A stretch of 64,000 nt of DNA, taken from assembly GCA_021399435.1 (NCBI GenBank), contig JAJTUP010000099.1, positions 62,001-126,000 of the forward strand. Direction: 5' to 3'. Shown here piece by piece: positions 45,034 to 55,141 of the stretch (position 1 is the stretch's first letter; the number at the start of each line of letters is the position of its first letter). The notes beneath the pieces were generated by a model that was not told the origin of the DNA, made no database searches, and saw nothing but the letters and a program-made list of their open reading frames with translations. This DNA is from Diaporthe sp. PMI_573. Its lineage: Eukaryota > Ascomycota > Sordariomycetes > Diaporthales > Diaporthaceae. Both the position numbers and the translations under genes were made by a program.

Positions 45034-45049
45034 GCCCTAACCCTTAGCC
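45030..45049 (+). repeat. Degenerate telomere-like motif
   Basis: CTAGCCCTAACCCTTAGCCC holds about two diverged CCCTAA units. It lies ~2.9 kb from the clearer motif at 42176. Confidence 0.4.
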
Positions 45050-45147
45050 CCCCTGTGGGGCCTTCTCTCAACTTGATCGCAAAAGCTTTTGCGCTCCCTT
45101 TTCTCTTTCCTCCTGAGCTTATAATATTCGTTGATAGCGCCAACAGA

Positions 45148-45895
45148 ATGGCCTCAACCAGAGCCCAGAGAACCCGGAAAGCCCACGGGCGGATGCAGAC
45201 AGTCCTCCGCTTAATCAAGGCACTGGAGGCTGGAAAATACCTAGGCCCGCAGCTTCTGATCAGGAGAAGGCTGTACTCCTCTGAGTACAAAGATCTGATT
45301 GCTCTGGTGGAGGCCGATCAGAAACTTGATGACTATTTTCATAAAACACTGCGGTGAGAACAAACTCTATGGAAGAAATTAAATTCCTTAGCTGATGAAC
45401 CAGTTTCAATTACTCCCATACGATTCATTATTTCACTTTATATATGCCCACGGAACTCCATGACAATTTTGTACTCTCATTGTTCCTGAAGGTCGAAGCC
45501 TTCTTAAATGACAACAAGAATTCTGACTGCGAAATTATTGCCGACATTGCTAAGGGTTTGAAGAAGGTGGGAAGCGGAACTCTTGTTCCTGCTGAGTTGG
45601 AATACGACGGAAAGCAGCCGGACATGGCGTGGCGGCTCCTTAGCCACGATTCCAGCCACGATTCCAGCGACAACCGTTTCCCAGGACTGGTAATAGAAGT
45701 TGCATGGAACCAGGAAAACTCTAAGTTCAAAGAGAAGGCTAAGTACTACTTCGAATCCACCAGTGGCCAAATCCGAACTGTAGTCGGAATCAATCTGAAC
45801 GACATTCATAAACAGCAGAGTACCGCTGAGAAAAAGGTGGGATGCTCTGGAAGGGAAATGGAAGAAAGACGTCAGAAAGCCACGGTCAGAGCCAT
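45148..45895 (+). CDS. Fungal accessory protein, PD-(D/E)XK-like fold suspected
   Basis: Exon 1 45148-45353 and exon 2 from 45404, with a 50-bp intron (GTGAGA, GCTGAT, ACCAG) that removes a stop and joins frame. The N-terminal helix (QRTRKAHGRMQTVLRLIKALEAG) is basic. The next block is a short tail (YSSEYKDLIALVEADQKLDDY), then MPTELHDNFVLSLFLKVEAFL, PDMAWRLL and FPGLVIEVAWNQENSKFKEKAKYY. This PD..hhhExxxxQ pattern resembles restriction-endonuclease-like folds of fungal accessory families. After RQKATVRAI (~45895) the sequence is antisense to the next gene, so the C-terminus is cut. Function is unknown. Confidence 0.5.
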
Positions 45896-46886
45896 TTACA
45901 TGGCACTAGGCGCGCTCGGCGTGGGCGTATCCGGCGGTCCTGGCGCTGACTCGTCGTCCGATGGCTCGTGCCTGTCATCCCGCCGTAGCATACTGTCGCC
46001 AACCTCGGCTGCAACGGCCCGCCTGGTTCGCTTTCGGGGAACGGATGGTGTCCGATCAACGTCTTTGTAGGTAGTAGGTCGGTACTCAGATGAGTCGTCC
46101 GGCGACACCGTTCGCTCGTCTCGGGGGATGGAGCGTAACGTGCTTTCGAAATCTACAGTCCATGTCTTCAGCCCCTTCATGGCCTTGCCGCGTTCCTCCT
46201 GGCCATGTCCACGGCGTTCGCCAGGCGAACCCAGTGCCATGAGCGTGAAGGCTAGATACTGGGCGACTGCTGTGCAGAGGTGAGCGTTTTCCGGATGTGC
46301 CAGAACCTCCGGGACAGGCTCAGCAAGGTGATATTGAAGTCTTTGGGGATAGTCCCAGTCAATCTTGAAGAATATAAAGGCTTCGCCGGTGGTCAAAACC
46401 CCATGCTCGAGGCCGCTTTCGATCATGTAGTGGTACGTCTGCGTTACGGCGGCCGCTGTCAGCCTTTCCGCGTTGTATTGGAATCGCGCTTTGGTATCCA
46501 TTGATATCGGGATCGTCTTTCGGTTGACCACCTCGTTGTAGATGTTCATAGGGCGGAGGCCGGCGCGAAGTAGCGGAAGGGACAGCTTGTGGGGTGGCTT
46601 GTACTCTTCGACGTGTAGCATGCGGCGCCACTCCGGTGGATCATCGTCGGATCGATATATGCAAATCTGATCGGGCCGTAGTAGGCCTAGGTCTCGTCGG
46701 TGGTCGGGCGTCTGTGGTAGCGCTGGCGGTCCCTCTCTCTCGACGATCTCCTCAGCCACGTCGCTGATCGCGTGAGGATGGTTCTCGAAGACGATGCCGT
46801 TGCCAAGGTCAGAGACACTCCTGACATCCTCGACCAGCTTGAGCTCCTCTACGACGGCTCGGACTGGATCCTCGACGGTCTCGTGC
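45896..46886 (-). CDS. Fungal accessory-family protein (RPDQICIYR/VEEYKPPHK), partial
   Basis: The exon begins at 46886 after a CTTGCAG acceptor. The first conserved block reads DPVRAVVEELKLVEDV then GIVFENHPHAISDVAEEI. Next come RPDQICIYRSDDDPPEW, MLHVEEYKPPHKLSLP and AVTQTYHYMIESGLEHGVLTTGEAFIFFKI, and a tail rich in Pro and Asp ending at 45896. I recognise this domain as a large fungal accessory family, often followed by a kinase-like C-terminus; here that part is absent. An upstream exon is likely but not resolved (46900-46990). The VEEYK segment could be a PD-(D/E)XK-type active-site strand. It lies tail to tail with the preceding gene. Confidence 0.6.
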
Positions 46887-47106
46887 CTGCAAGTGTATCG
46901 CTAGTGAGCCACAGCAGCAAAGCCTGTCAGAAATGATACGTATCTATAACTATGCATTGGAAAGGGGCAGCGACACAGGTGAAGTCGTTTTCACCCGTAT
47001 ACATTCTCGAGTAAAGACAACGCGTGGACCAAATATCCTTGCTCCCTAATTGTTTCTTGACCCTGCTCAGCACGTCCCACCTTGCCAACCCTGACTAGTT
47101 GCCCGC

Positions 47107-50100
47107 TCACAGCTTTGGGTCCAGCTCCTCGTACTCCGTGAGGTCCTTGACGGGGCTCGCTCCCGCGCTCACGGGCAGCCGCGCCTTGAAGTCCCTCGGG
47201 TCCTCGATGAAGCAGATCTTGGTTCCGTTCAGCGACGGCGGGTCCTCTTCCTGGTGTCCAACCACCCCGTTCGTCTTGGAGTGCAGCTTCTTCCACGCCT
47301 CGGCCGCCGCATCCATCTTGTCCTCGCACACCTTCAGGTCGTGCAGCAGGTACTCCTTGAGGCCCTCCATCTCCTTGGCCTCGTCGTGCTCCGCCGCGCT
47401 CAGCCTGGCCTGGAGGTCCGTCGCCGCCTCCGCCTCCCTCTCCGGGGAGTTGAGCTCCAGCGCCTTGACCAGTTTCGAGATCTGCTTGGTCGACTCGTCG
47501 CTCGTCGCCTGTGCGATCATCCACACCGAGATCTTGGCCCTCTCGGGCGACGCCGGGTTGATGTGCTTCTTGAAGAAGTCAACCATGTCCTGCTTGGTCA
47601 GTTCATTGACGCGCTCTGCTGTCTTGGTTGCTATTTTAACGGTCAGCTGTTATCCAAATACCAAGTCACACCGAGTCGCACCAAGTTACACTGCCCACAA
47701 CAATACACACTTACATAGCTCGAAGTCGTAGTACTCTGTGGATATCTGGTCCCAGATCCTATAAGTATCCTGGTCGAGATTCTTCAGCTTCTCGAGCAAT
47801 ATCATGCTCAGGCTGCGCCTGTGGACCTCGAGATCAGCGTCGCTCATCTTCTCCAGCGTCTGAGCATAGTTGCTCAAGAAGTTCTCGATCCTCGTCTCCA
47901 GATACTGCGCCGTCTTCTCGCTCTGAATGAGGAACCGGAAGCCCAGTGTCGTTGCGCTGGTCTTGACTCCACTGAACACGATGTAGCCTAGCTGTTCCTT
48001 AGTCCGGAGCTGGTCAAAGGCCGGCTCGCGGAGGATCTGGTCCAACAGCAACACCTTGGCCTGGGCCAGGCGCTCATCTTTCTGTCCGACGTAGAGCCAG
48101 TACTCTATGCAGTGGTTGACATTGGCAGGGTCCCCCAGGGTCTTCTTGTAGACATAGTTCGAGCCGGGCGGGAACAGGAAGGACCGCCAAATGGGCCACT
48201 GCGAGCTTGGCAACGGGCGGGGCTTGAGCGTGCGCTCCAGCATGTCCGTGAGCCTGAGTGCATCCTCTTTATACATGTTTCCATGGACCAAAATCTCCAT
48301 GTGCATATGCGAGAGCAATTCTTTCTGGAACGCCCTCGTCGCGTTGCAGTTGATCATGTCCAGTTCAGCATTGTAGTGCTCAACCAGGAAGTTGTGCTCA
48401 GTATTCAGCCAGGTGGTGTATTCTCCGACCTGGTGAAAAGGCTGCTGGAAGGCCCTGTTCCGATACGCTCTGCTCAGGCGCTCTTTGATGATGGCGAATC
48501 GATCCTCCTTGATGTCCAAGTCTCTTATCAACTTTAGCACCCGCTCTAGCAGGACCGAGAGCTTGTCGTTGTAGCCGCTAACTCTAATGACGAGGCCGCG
48601 GGCGTCCAGAGACACAGAATACTGCAGGCCCGCTAGGTCGGCATCGTAAGAATACTCCTCGAGGGCGTCCCTAACTAGATCCGTAAAGAATCGAGCCTTG
48701 ATGGAGTTCTCCGCCGACGAAAAGATGATGGGGCTCCTGCAGCTGACGAGGAGGTTTGCCTTGGGGACCCAGAACCAATCATCCTTCTTGTACCATGTAC
48801 GGGCCAGGCCGTCGTTCCTGATCAGAGTGGGTGCCACAGCGGGCTCCTTGACCTCCTTCTTTTCGACTTCGAGCTTGGTCGGTATGAATTGGTTCTTGTG
48901 TGGGAGGTGTAGCTTCGAGACGCGGTCTGCAGGGTGACTTGATGCGGCCTGCCTTATCTCCTCCATGAGATCGCCGGGGATTTTATCGCATGTGTACTCA
49001 GTCCCATACCACTTCTCTTTGCTTTCCCATTTCCCAGGAACGTCACGAGATATGGTCGACATCCTCAGGTTCTCGGGTCGAAGACACTCTATTCCTTGCT
49101 TGATAAGCTCTGGCTCAAACTTCCTCAGCCGACTAGAGCCGCTAAGAAGCCATTCTCGGGGGAGAGGCCGCTGCATAACCGAGCTGATCTGGCTCGTAAA
49201 ATGGCTTGCAGGCGTCTTCTGCTCGAACTTGAAGTCCACGTCGGCCATGCCTCTCTGCTCTTCGAATATCCATTCCTGTGGTTGCGTCTCCCGCAGTAGA
49301 GCAACGTATTGGAAAAACGCCTTTAAAATCTCCTTGTAGTTTTCCAGGCCCTCTTCTGTCAGTTGTATTTGGCAGTCAAATATCCCCGGCGAGCCAGGAC
49401 ACACTGGATAGGCGCCAGCACTCAGCCCATTCGCCCAGCCCTTGGATTTGATGTAGGACATGATGCTCCCGGGGCCTTCATGCCCTATGAGGTGGCTTAT
49501 GTACGTGCTTGGAAGGGATTCGAAAAGGTCATCCTCGTCGAGGAATGGGAAGGAGAGGCCAAGCTCCCTCGAATCCATGACCGGCTTTGCGAAGACCTGC
49601 AATCCCAGCTGCTCAGGCCCCAGGGGTACGGAGTCCAGCCAGCGGTTGGGCTTCAGGTTCTTGTCCTGGATAGGTGAGAAGTACTCGACGACCCAAGACT
49701 CGAGAACATCCAGTGGCTCGCGGCCCAATACGACCAGTTTCATACGATTAGCAGAATAATGACTCTCATAAAAGTCTATGAATTTCTGCCTCACGTTTAC
49801 TCCTCGCGCCTCTGGATCAATTTTAAGAACATCTAGGTTGCCGGTGGAAAAATGGCAGTAGGGGTGCGCGGGGTTTGACAAGGACTTCTGGAGCTGGCGG
49901 AGCCGCGATGTGTCGCTTTGCAGGTTCTTCTTATTCTCCGAGTCCACGGCCCTGAGTTCCCGGTCCAGGGTTGACTCGAGGAACAGAGGCTCGACGAAGA
50001 ACTGAGCGAAGCGATCAAGAGCACCCTTTAACGGTGATGGGCTGGTCGCCGACGGCTCGCTGTTGTCACTAGGCCGACCGGCTATCTCGAAATAGTAGTT

Positions 50101-50567
50101 GGTAGATGTTGAGGCAGTGTACGCATTTGAGGTGCCAGAGTGCGCCGACAAATACTGATTGTAGGCGTTCTCCTCAGGATACTTCTTGGTCCCCATGAAC
50201 AAGAGCTTTTGTCCAGGAGGCGTTAGTATCGCATCCAGTAGATGGGCTCAGCGCCGGGTACTCCAGTGCAACTCACATGCTCGACAGCGTGTGCCATACC
50301 CGGCATATCCACCTCGTCGCTAAAGTTTCCCACATTAACGTCCATGGCAGCACTGGCCTTATCGGCTTCGGCATCGTGAACGAGAAGGGCCTCTAGCTGG
50401 TTCAGAAGGCGGATCACGCGATAGGTCCGGTCATCCAGAGAAGGGGTCTCGAGATGATCCGTCACTAGCTCCGCAGGACGAAGCTCATGTTCTAGGAACG
50501 ACATGGTGCTGTCTTGAATCGCCCTGAGCTTGGGGTGGGGATGAGAAACTGAAAAGTGGCGTCGCAT
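47107..50567 (-). CDS. STE23: Insulin-degrading-enzyme/Ste23-type M16 metallopeptidase
   Basis: Three exons, 50567-50277, 50205-47715 and 47630-47107, give 1,101 aa from the first Met, or ~1,080 from the Met at 50504. Introns are GTGAGT..AAAAG (71 bp) and GTAAGT..AATAG (84 bp), both preserving frame. The HxxEH zinc motif (HAVEH) ends exon 1, and splicing gives the expected HAVEH-LLFMGTKKYPEEN. The third zinc ligand is in TLDRELRAVDSENKKN. Both halves of the M16 clamshell are present, with a LRTKEQLGYIVFSG motif in the second half. The last residues, DPKL, resemble a weak peroxisomal signal. Family enzymes degrade small peptides and mature a-factor-like pheromone. Length and motifs are all normal, so it is very probably active. 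The N-terminal 21 residues are basic and could be a targeting extension. Confidence 0.95.
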
Positions 50568-50649
50568 AGGAGTCTTAAGTGTGGTTCTTGGGATTGTTCT
50601 CCCGCTGATGTTTAGCTGAACCCGTTTAAATTAAGGGTGTTTGTGTGAA

Positions 50650-50698
50650 CAGCTGCGCCGAATCGGGGGTTGCGACGAAAGTGGGCCGGGGACGTTAT
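50650..50698 (+). repeat. Solo Fot1-like terminal repeat remnant
   Basis: The 3' part GGGCCGGGGACGTTA is identical to the outer end of the Fot1-like element at 14990-15004, and the preceding ~35 bp (GCCGAATCGGGGG...GACG) is a degenerate match to the rest of its TIR. No partner TIR and no ORF are nearby. Confidence 0.6.
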
Positions 50699-50814
50699 AG
50701 GGCTGGCGGCCTCCAAAACTGCTGCTGTAACGTGTAGCCGAAAATATTTAAGAGATCAGCTTTCCCTCGCACAGCACTTCTCTTCGTCTCCAGCCGCCAC
50801 ACACTCTTGCCCAC

Positions 50815-53170
50815 CTACTCGTCCATTAGAATCCTATCTAGCGACCCGATCAAACCAGCACGCAACCAACTCCGTAGTGTCTGACAAAGCCCAATTGTAC
50901 TGGCATCTAGCCTATTGCGGCTCTTGGTAACCATGCGGCCAGTGGTCGAGAATAGCCTCTCACACTCGGCTGACATAGGTGGCACAGTAAGCAGATCCAA
51001 GGCCATCCTAGACAGCCGGGGGTATTTGAGCCGCCTTATGTGCCAGTATTCGTAGGGATCTGTGACAGAAGCGTCAGCATCCTCGATATCGCGCTGCCAC
51101 TGCTCGTATTCATCAAGATCCAGACCGCCAACTGAGGACCTAGGGGATTGAGCTGGGGATTGAATGTGCGACTCGGTAACAGAAATCCCTCCAGCCATCA
51201 GTCCTCGCTTTTTCGTGCGCCACGCTGTGAACTTGTTTCTTGAGGTCTTCAGACGCTTATTGGCAGGCAATTCAATCTCTGGATCATCAACCTCAAGGTC
51301 CCTATACTCTCCCCCCCAAAGATCCTGGACCATCTCCTGCGCCTTGGTAATCCACAGCTGTCTTTCCTCGTCGTCTCCCCACAAATCGTCAAACAGTGCC
51401 TATTGGTAAGCAGGATGGAGAACTGTGGCGCCATAGATCAGGGGGTTATCGTTTAAATGCTTGTAGTATTCGTTTAATTTGAGCCAACCCAGGTTGATGT
51501 TGACTGCGAGGTGGTGGCCGTCTGGAAAATTGGCGACTGCTCTTTTCGCGGATTCAAGGGTTTCGAGAAGAAATTCGTACGCGTGAATAAGATCCCAGCT
51601 TGTACCTGTACAAGTCAGCTGCTAGAATAAGAATAGGGCCGCTTTTGCGAAGTCTAAGGCTTACCAGACAGTGGGGGCTCGACCTCGTTTTCCTCGACGT
51701 TTCTGCGGTGTTTTCCCTGTCCATCACCCTCAAGGCCTTTCACAACCAGCTTGAAGTCAAGCAAAATGTCGTAAAGAGTCCCGAGCACATGCCAATCATC
51801 AGTTGTCATGCGGTTCTCTTCCTTCAGGAAGAAGGGCTGCTTGGAGCCCTTTTTGATGTTGCCAGCTCTCGTCAAGCTGGCCTTCTCCCACTCGTTTGAC
51901 GCTCTCTGGACAAAAGAATTATAAAATGGCCTTAAAACCAGAGCACGCTCAATCATCGAGAATTGAGAAAGCCACCGGGTAGCATTGTCGACCACAACTC
52001 CAACTGGACGGTGTTTCTTGAGCTGAGCGTCGTCAGAGAGTTGGCTCTCGACAGCCTGTACCTTCTTGAGCATATCGGTCCACGTGTCCGATCTGCTCAC
52101 CTCCTAGGACTTCGTGAGTATGACAAATAAAATCGGGGACTGAGCCACCTACAACAGCAAAGTTATGCCATTTTCCAACGGAGCCTCGCCTCCTCCAGAC
52201 TTCATGCTCCTTCGCTGCCGTGTGAAGTCCTTCGAAGAGCTCTTTCTCAAAAGCATCCGGGTTCTTGCCATACAGCATCTGTTTCACTACTATGTTGACA
52301 ACGTGGCCAACGCAGCGAACCCATCGCTTTTTCCAGTCGAAGCCGAATTCTAATGCAAGCTCCTCCATCGAGGTTTTATTGTTACCGGCATTATCCAGTG
52401 TGAAATACCCGATTTTATCGCTGATCTCGTACTCTCGAATGATCTCGATGATCTGCCCGGCGATATTCTCGCCTGTGTGCCGCTCTGTAAGTTCAGGCAG
52501 GCCGAGGACACACTTCTGTGGCCGGTCGTTGGAATCCCGAAACACACATGTGATGCCGTATAAGGCGTGTCGGTTACCAGACTTCCAGCCATCGTACGGT
52601 CACGTCAGTAATGTTAGCTTTTGTGATCTCGACAGATGGATTGAGGTAGTTGAAGATGTCTCGAAGATCTTGATCGTTGACGATCGAGAAGGATTGGTTA
52701 GAATTGACAATCCAGTTGACAAGTTTCTGCTGGAATACAGTTTTGTCGAAACGTTTGATCAGCGTATTGATCAAATCTTGTTCCTTCGGCTCCGTGGGGT
52801 TCAACTGTAGGATTGTTGCAATGGACTGATGTGCTTTCTCAGATGCCTTTGCAGGCTTTTGCCTCTTGCCCGTCGGATCCATGATGCCATTGTGGTCCGT
52901 GTACAGGTGACCCTCAGCGTTCTGCAACCCTTTGATGGCATAACTCTTTGGCCTCGGCCGCTTTTGCTTGATGCAAAGACAACACACCCATCGGCGTTCC
53001 CCCTTCTGGGCATGCTGGATATCGTAGCCGAATTGATATACCCATTGACGCACTTGGCCGTCTCTCTCCGTCAAGGTCCAGCCTTTGTAGAGCTGAAAGA
53101 GCCGTTGATTGTCTTCTTCTGTACGTTCTGGAACGGGCGTGGTTGACTTGGTAGGATGGAAGGTGGCCAT
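50815..53170 (-). pseudogene. hAT transposase (hAT-6), inactivated
   Basis: From the ATG at 53170: a zinc finger (VCCLCIKQKRP...HLYTDH), KANITDVTV, then, after a one-base frame change near 52578, the first block DGWKSGNRHALYG. Next come YFTLDNAGNN with catalytic Asp, GKWHNFAV, and the C-terminal dimerisation domain (MSAECERLFSTTGRMVTKSR). A nonsense TAG at 51402-51400 stands where hAT-5 has Trp (LHPSYGW). Further frame changes lie near 52100 and 51654. The TGG-to-TAG change is a CpA-to-TpA transition on the other strand, the RIP signature, although one site proves nothing. Closest relative in the window is hAT-5. Confidence 0.85.
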
Positions 53171-53329
53171 TTCGATTTGAGGTAGTAAGGTCGTAACAGT
53201 AAAACCTCCCAGAATAGACTTGTTTAACTTTGTGTACGGATAAAACGGGGTGGAAAATCGTTTTTATTTTGTTGTGGGCGATCGAAGGTACTTAGGGTAT
53301 GCGCTATTTCACAAGGAAATCCAGGTATT

Positions 53330-53508
53330 TTCAAACCCCACCAAAAATGTCCATTCCTTTCCACAATTTCCACATATGGAACATGTGGAAGGGGCTTTGT
53401 GGCGTGGATATGGAAATGCAGAAGCCCGCGTGGAATGGAATGGAATGGATATGGATCCACATTATGGATCCATATGTGGATTTCGTGGTATGGATTTGAA
53501 CCCTGATC
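53330..53508. repeat. hAT-6 5' subterminal repeats and terminus
   Basis: Tandem GGAATGGAATGGAATGG and interleaved ATCCACATATGGATCCAT palindromes end at GAACCCTG (53508), so on the minus strand the element begins CAGGGTTC. Sequence beyond 53508 is coding for the integrase-core gene, so the element stops inside that gene. The opposite terminus at ~50.6 kb is not found. Confidence 0.65.
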
Positions 53509-53556
53509 ACGAAACGAGGTCTGAAGCGCATCAGGCTTCACCCAGACCGCCGCTGG

Positions 53557-54948
53557 GTGCGCAGGCTTAATAGCGATGAGGAGCGCCTTGCGTTGCTGGA
53601 GAAGACAGAGAAGGTTATTATCGAAATGACACGACGTTCCAATGCCATTTCCGGATATGGCAAAAGCCTCCTACAGCCTTATCTTCGCCAGCAAAGGCAG
53701 TTCTGGGTACCAAGAGATCCTCTCTTTGCGATGTACAAAATCATGTTCCCGAACGAGGTCGAGATCCGGAAAAGGATGTTTCGGACGAAGAAAGGACATT
53801 TTCTTGTCCCTGGTCCGAACTACCAGTGGTGCATTGATGGTCATGACAAGCTCAAGGCGTACGGATTCGAGATATACGCTGCAATCGACGCCTACTCGCG
53901 CAACATTATCTGGTTTTATGTTGGCCACTCTGCTACAACTGCTTTGAGCGTTCTGAAGCAGTACTTGGCCGCATGCGACACATACGGCTTCCGGCCATGG
54001 TATCTGCAGGCAGACAGAGGTAGCGAGACGCCGCTAATCGCTGCAGCTCATTGGAATTTTGCTTTGGCGGCAGACGGACGGGTGGAGTGGAACGGGAAGG
54101 TTTTCCAGCAAGGGAAGCGCCTAAAGGATTCCTACAAGGCCGCACCGAGCACAAAGAATGTCAAGATCGAAAGTTGGTGGGAGCGCATGCTGCATGTATC
54201 TTCCCGGCAGTGGGTGGACTACTTTGGGGAGCTTGCCAGGGACGGGGGCTTCGACGGCGATATGCTGGAGGATCAGATCGCCATCTATGCCGTCTTCGAA
54301 GATATATTACGCCAAGAACTCTTCGACTTTGTGGAGGCGTGGAACATTCATCGGATCCGCCTTCAGAAGAACCGTCCGCACGTGGTCCACGGTCAGCCCT
54401 GGATGAACTACCATTACCCGGACCCAGAGAAGGCATGCAACTGGGGGATCCCCATTAACCGCTCGGTTCTAGAGGGACTGCACAGACCACTGGCTGATAT
54501 CGACATTAGCAGTTGTTTGGAGCCACAGACAAAGGATTGGTGTCGCCAAGTTCTCGTCGAAATGGGCTACGATGACGTCGTCCATGGGACTCACCAGGAG
54601 CCAGACAAGCTGCGGCCTTTCAAGCGATTCTACCTGGGCCTACGAGATAGAATCATTCAGCACATCGAAAGTGGCCGACAGCCTACATTGGCATACCGCA
54701 AAGCGCCAACAGGGGGCGTTGCCGAATATGTAAGCCCTGCCGTTTCTCTGCGGGTTCGCGAATCTAAACGCATATACGAAGCATTGTACGACCGAGCAAA
54801 TCAGGCTTTCCACAATGAACTTGGAGATGGGGAACCAGCAGAGCAACCACTTGTTGAACTAGGATATGAGGACGAAGAAGGGAACGATATGGAGGGAATA
54901 AGTGATGATGAGCAGGATGGCGAGACTTCAGATGAGGAAGCCGAGTAG
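53557..54948 (+). CDS. Integrase-core (DDE) protein, N-terminus removed by hAT-6
   Basis: 463 codons from the GTG at 53557; the frame is open back to ~53506, where hAT-6 begins, and starts there with an HTH-like piece (ITKRGLKRIRLHPDRRWVRR). The catalytic core has D in CIDGHDKLKAYG, D in LQADRGSETPLI and E in VKIESWWERM, followed by the helix SRQWVDYFGELARDGGFDG. This fits the integrase-core family seen scattered in animal and fungal genomes as cellular DG.HKL/IESWW proteins, which differ from retroviral, gypsy and copia integrases. The C-terminal ~60 residues are acidic. The family is presumed transposon-derived. The N-terminal DNA-binding part upstream is not found, so the gene is beheaded. 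Confidence 0.75.
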   Translation: MRRLNSDEERLALLEKTEKVIIEMTRRSNAISGYGKSLLQPYLRQQRQFWVPRDPLFAMYKIMFPNEVEIRKRMFRTKKGHFLVPGPNYQWCIDGHDKLKAYGFEIYAAIDAYSRNIIWFYVGHSATTALSVLKQYLAACDTYGFRPWYLQADRGSETPLIAAAHWNFALAADGRVEWNGKVFQQGKRLKDSYKAAPSTKNVKIESWWERMLHVSSRQWVDYFGELARDGGFDGDMLEDQIAIYAVFEDILRQELFDFVEAWNIHRIRLQKNRPHVVHGQPWMNYHYPDPEKACNWGIPINRSVLEGLHRPLADIDISSCLEPQTKDWCRQVLVEMGYDDVVHGTHQEPDKLRPFKRFYLGLRDRIIQHIESGRQPTLAYRKAPTGGVAEYVSPAVSLRVRESKRIYEALYDRANQAFHNELGDGEPAEQPLVELGYEDEEGNDMEGISDDEQDGETSDEEAE

Positions 54949-55141
54949 TCAATCCTTCCTATTATGTCGGACAGCAAATGTTGCAGGGATCTTTGTCCCT
55001 TTGAAGCGTGTGGATCGTGCTGGTGGAAGCGCCTCATCGATATCAGTGCCGGGCAGTCGAGCTTGATCGCTATTAATGCTCTGAGCAATGAACTCTCGGG
55101 TTACCTGGTGGTGTTAGAACTAGACTCTGCAATGAGGTGAT

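Noticed and set aside
46991..47524. Minus-strand Gly/Arg/Gln-rich ORF of 177 codons
   Set aside because: Out-of-frame shadow of the Ste23 C-terminal exon.
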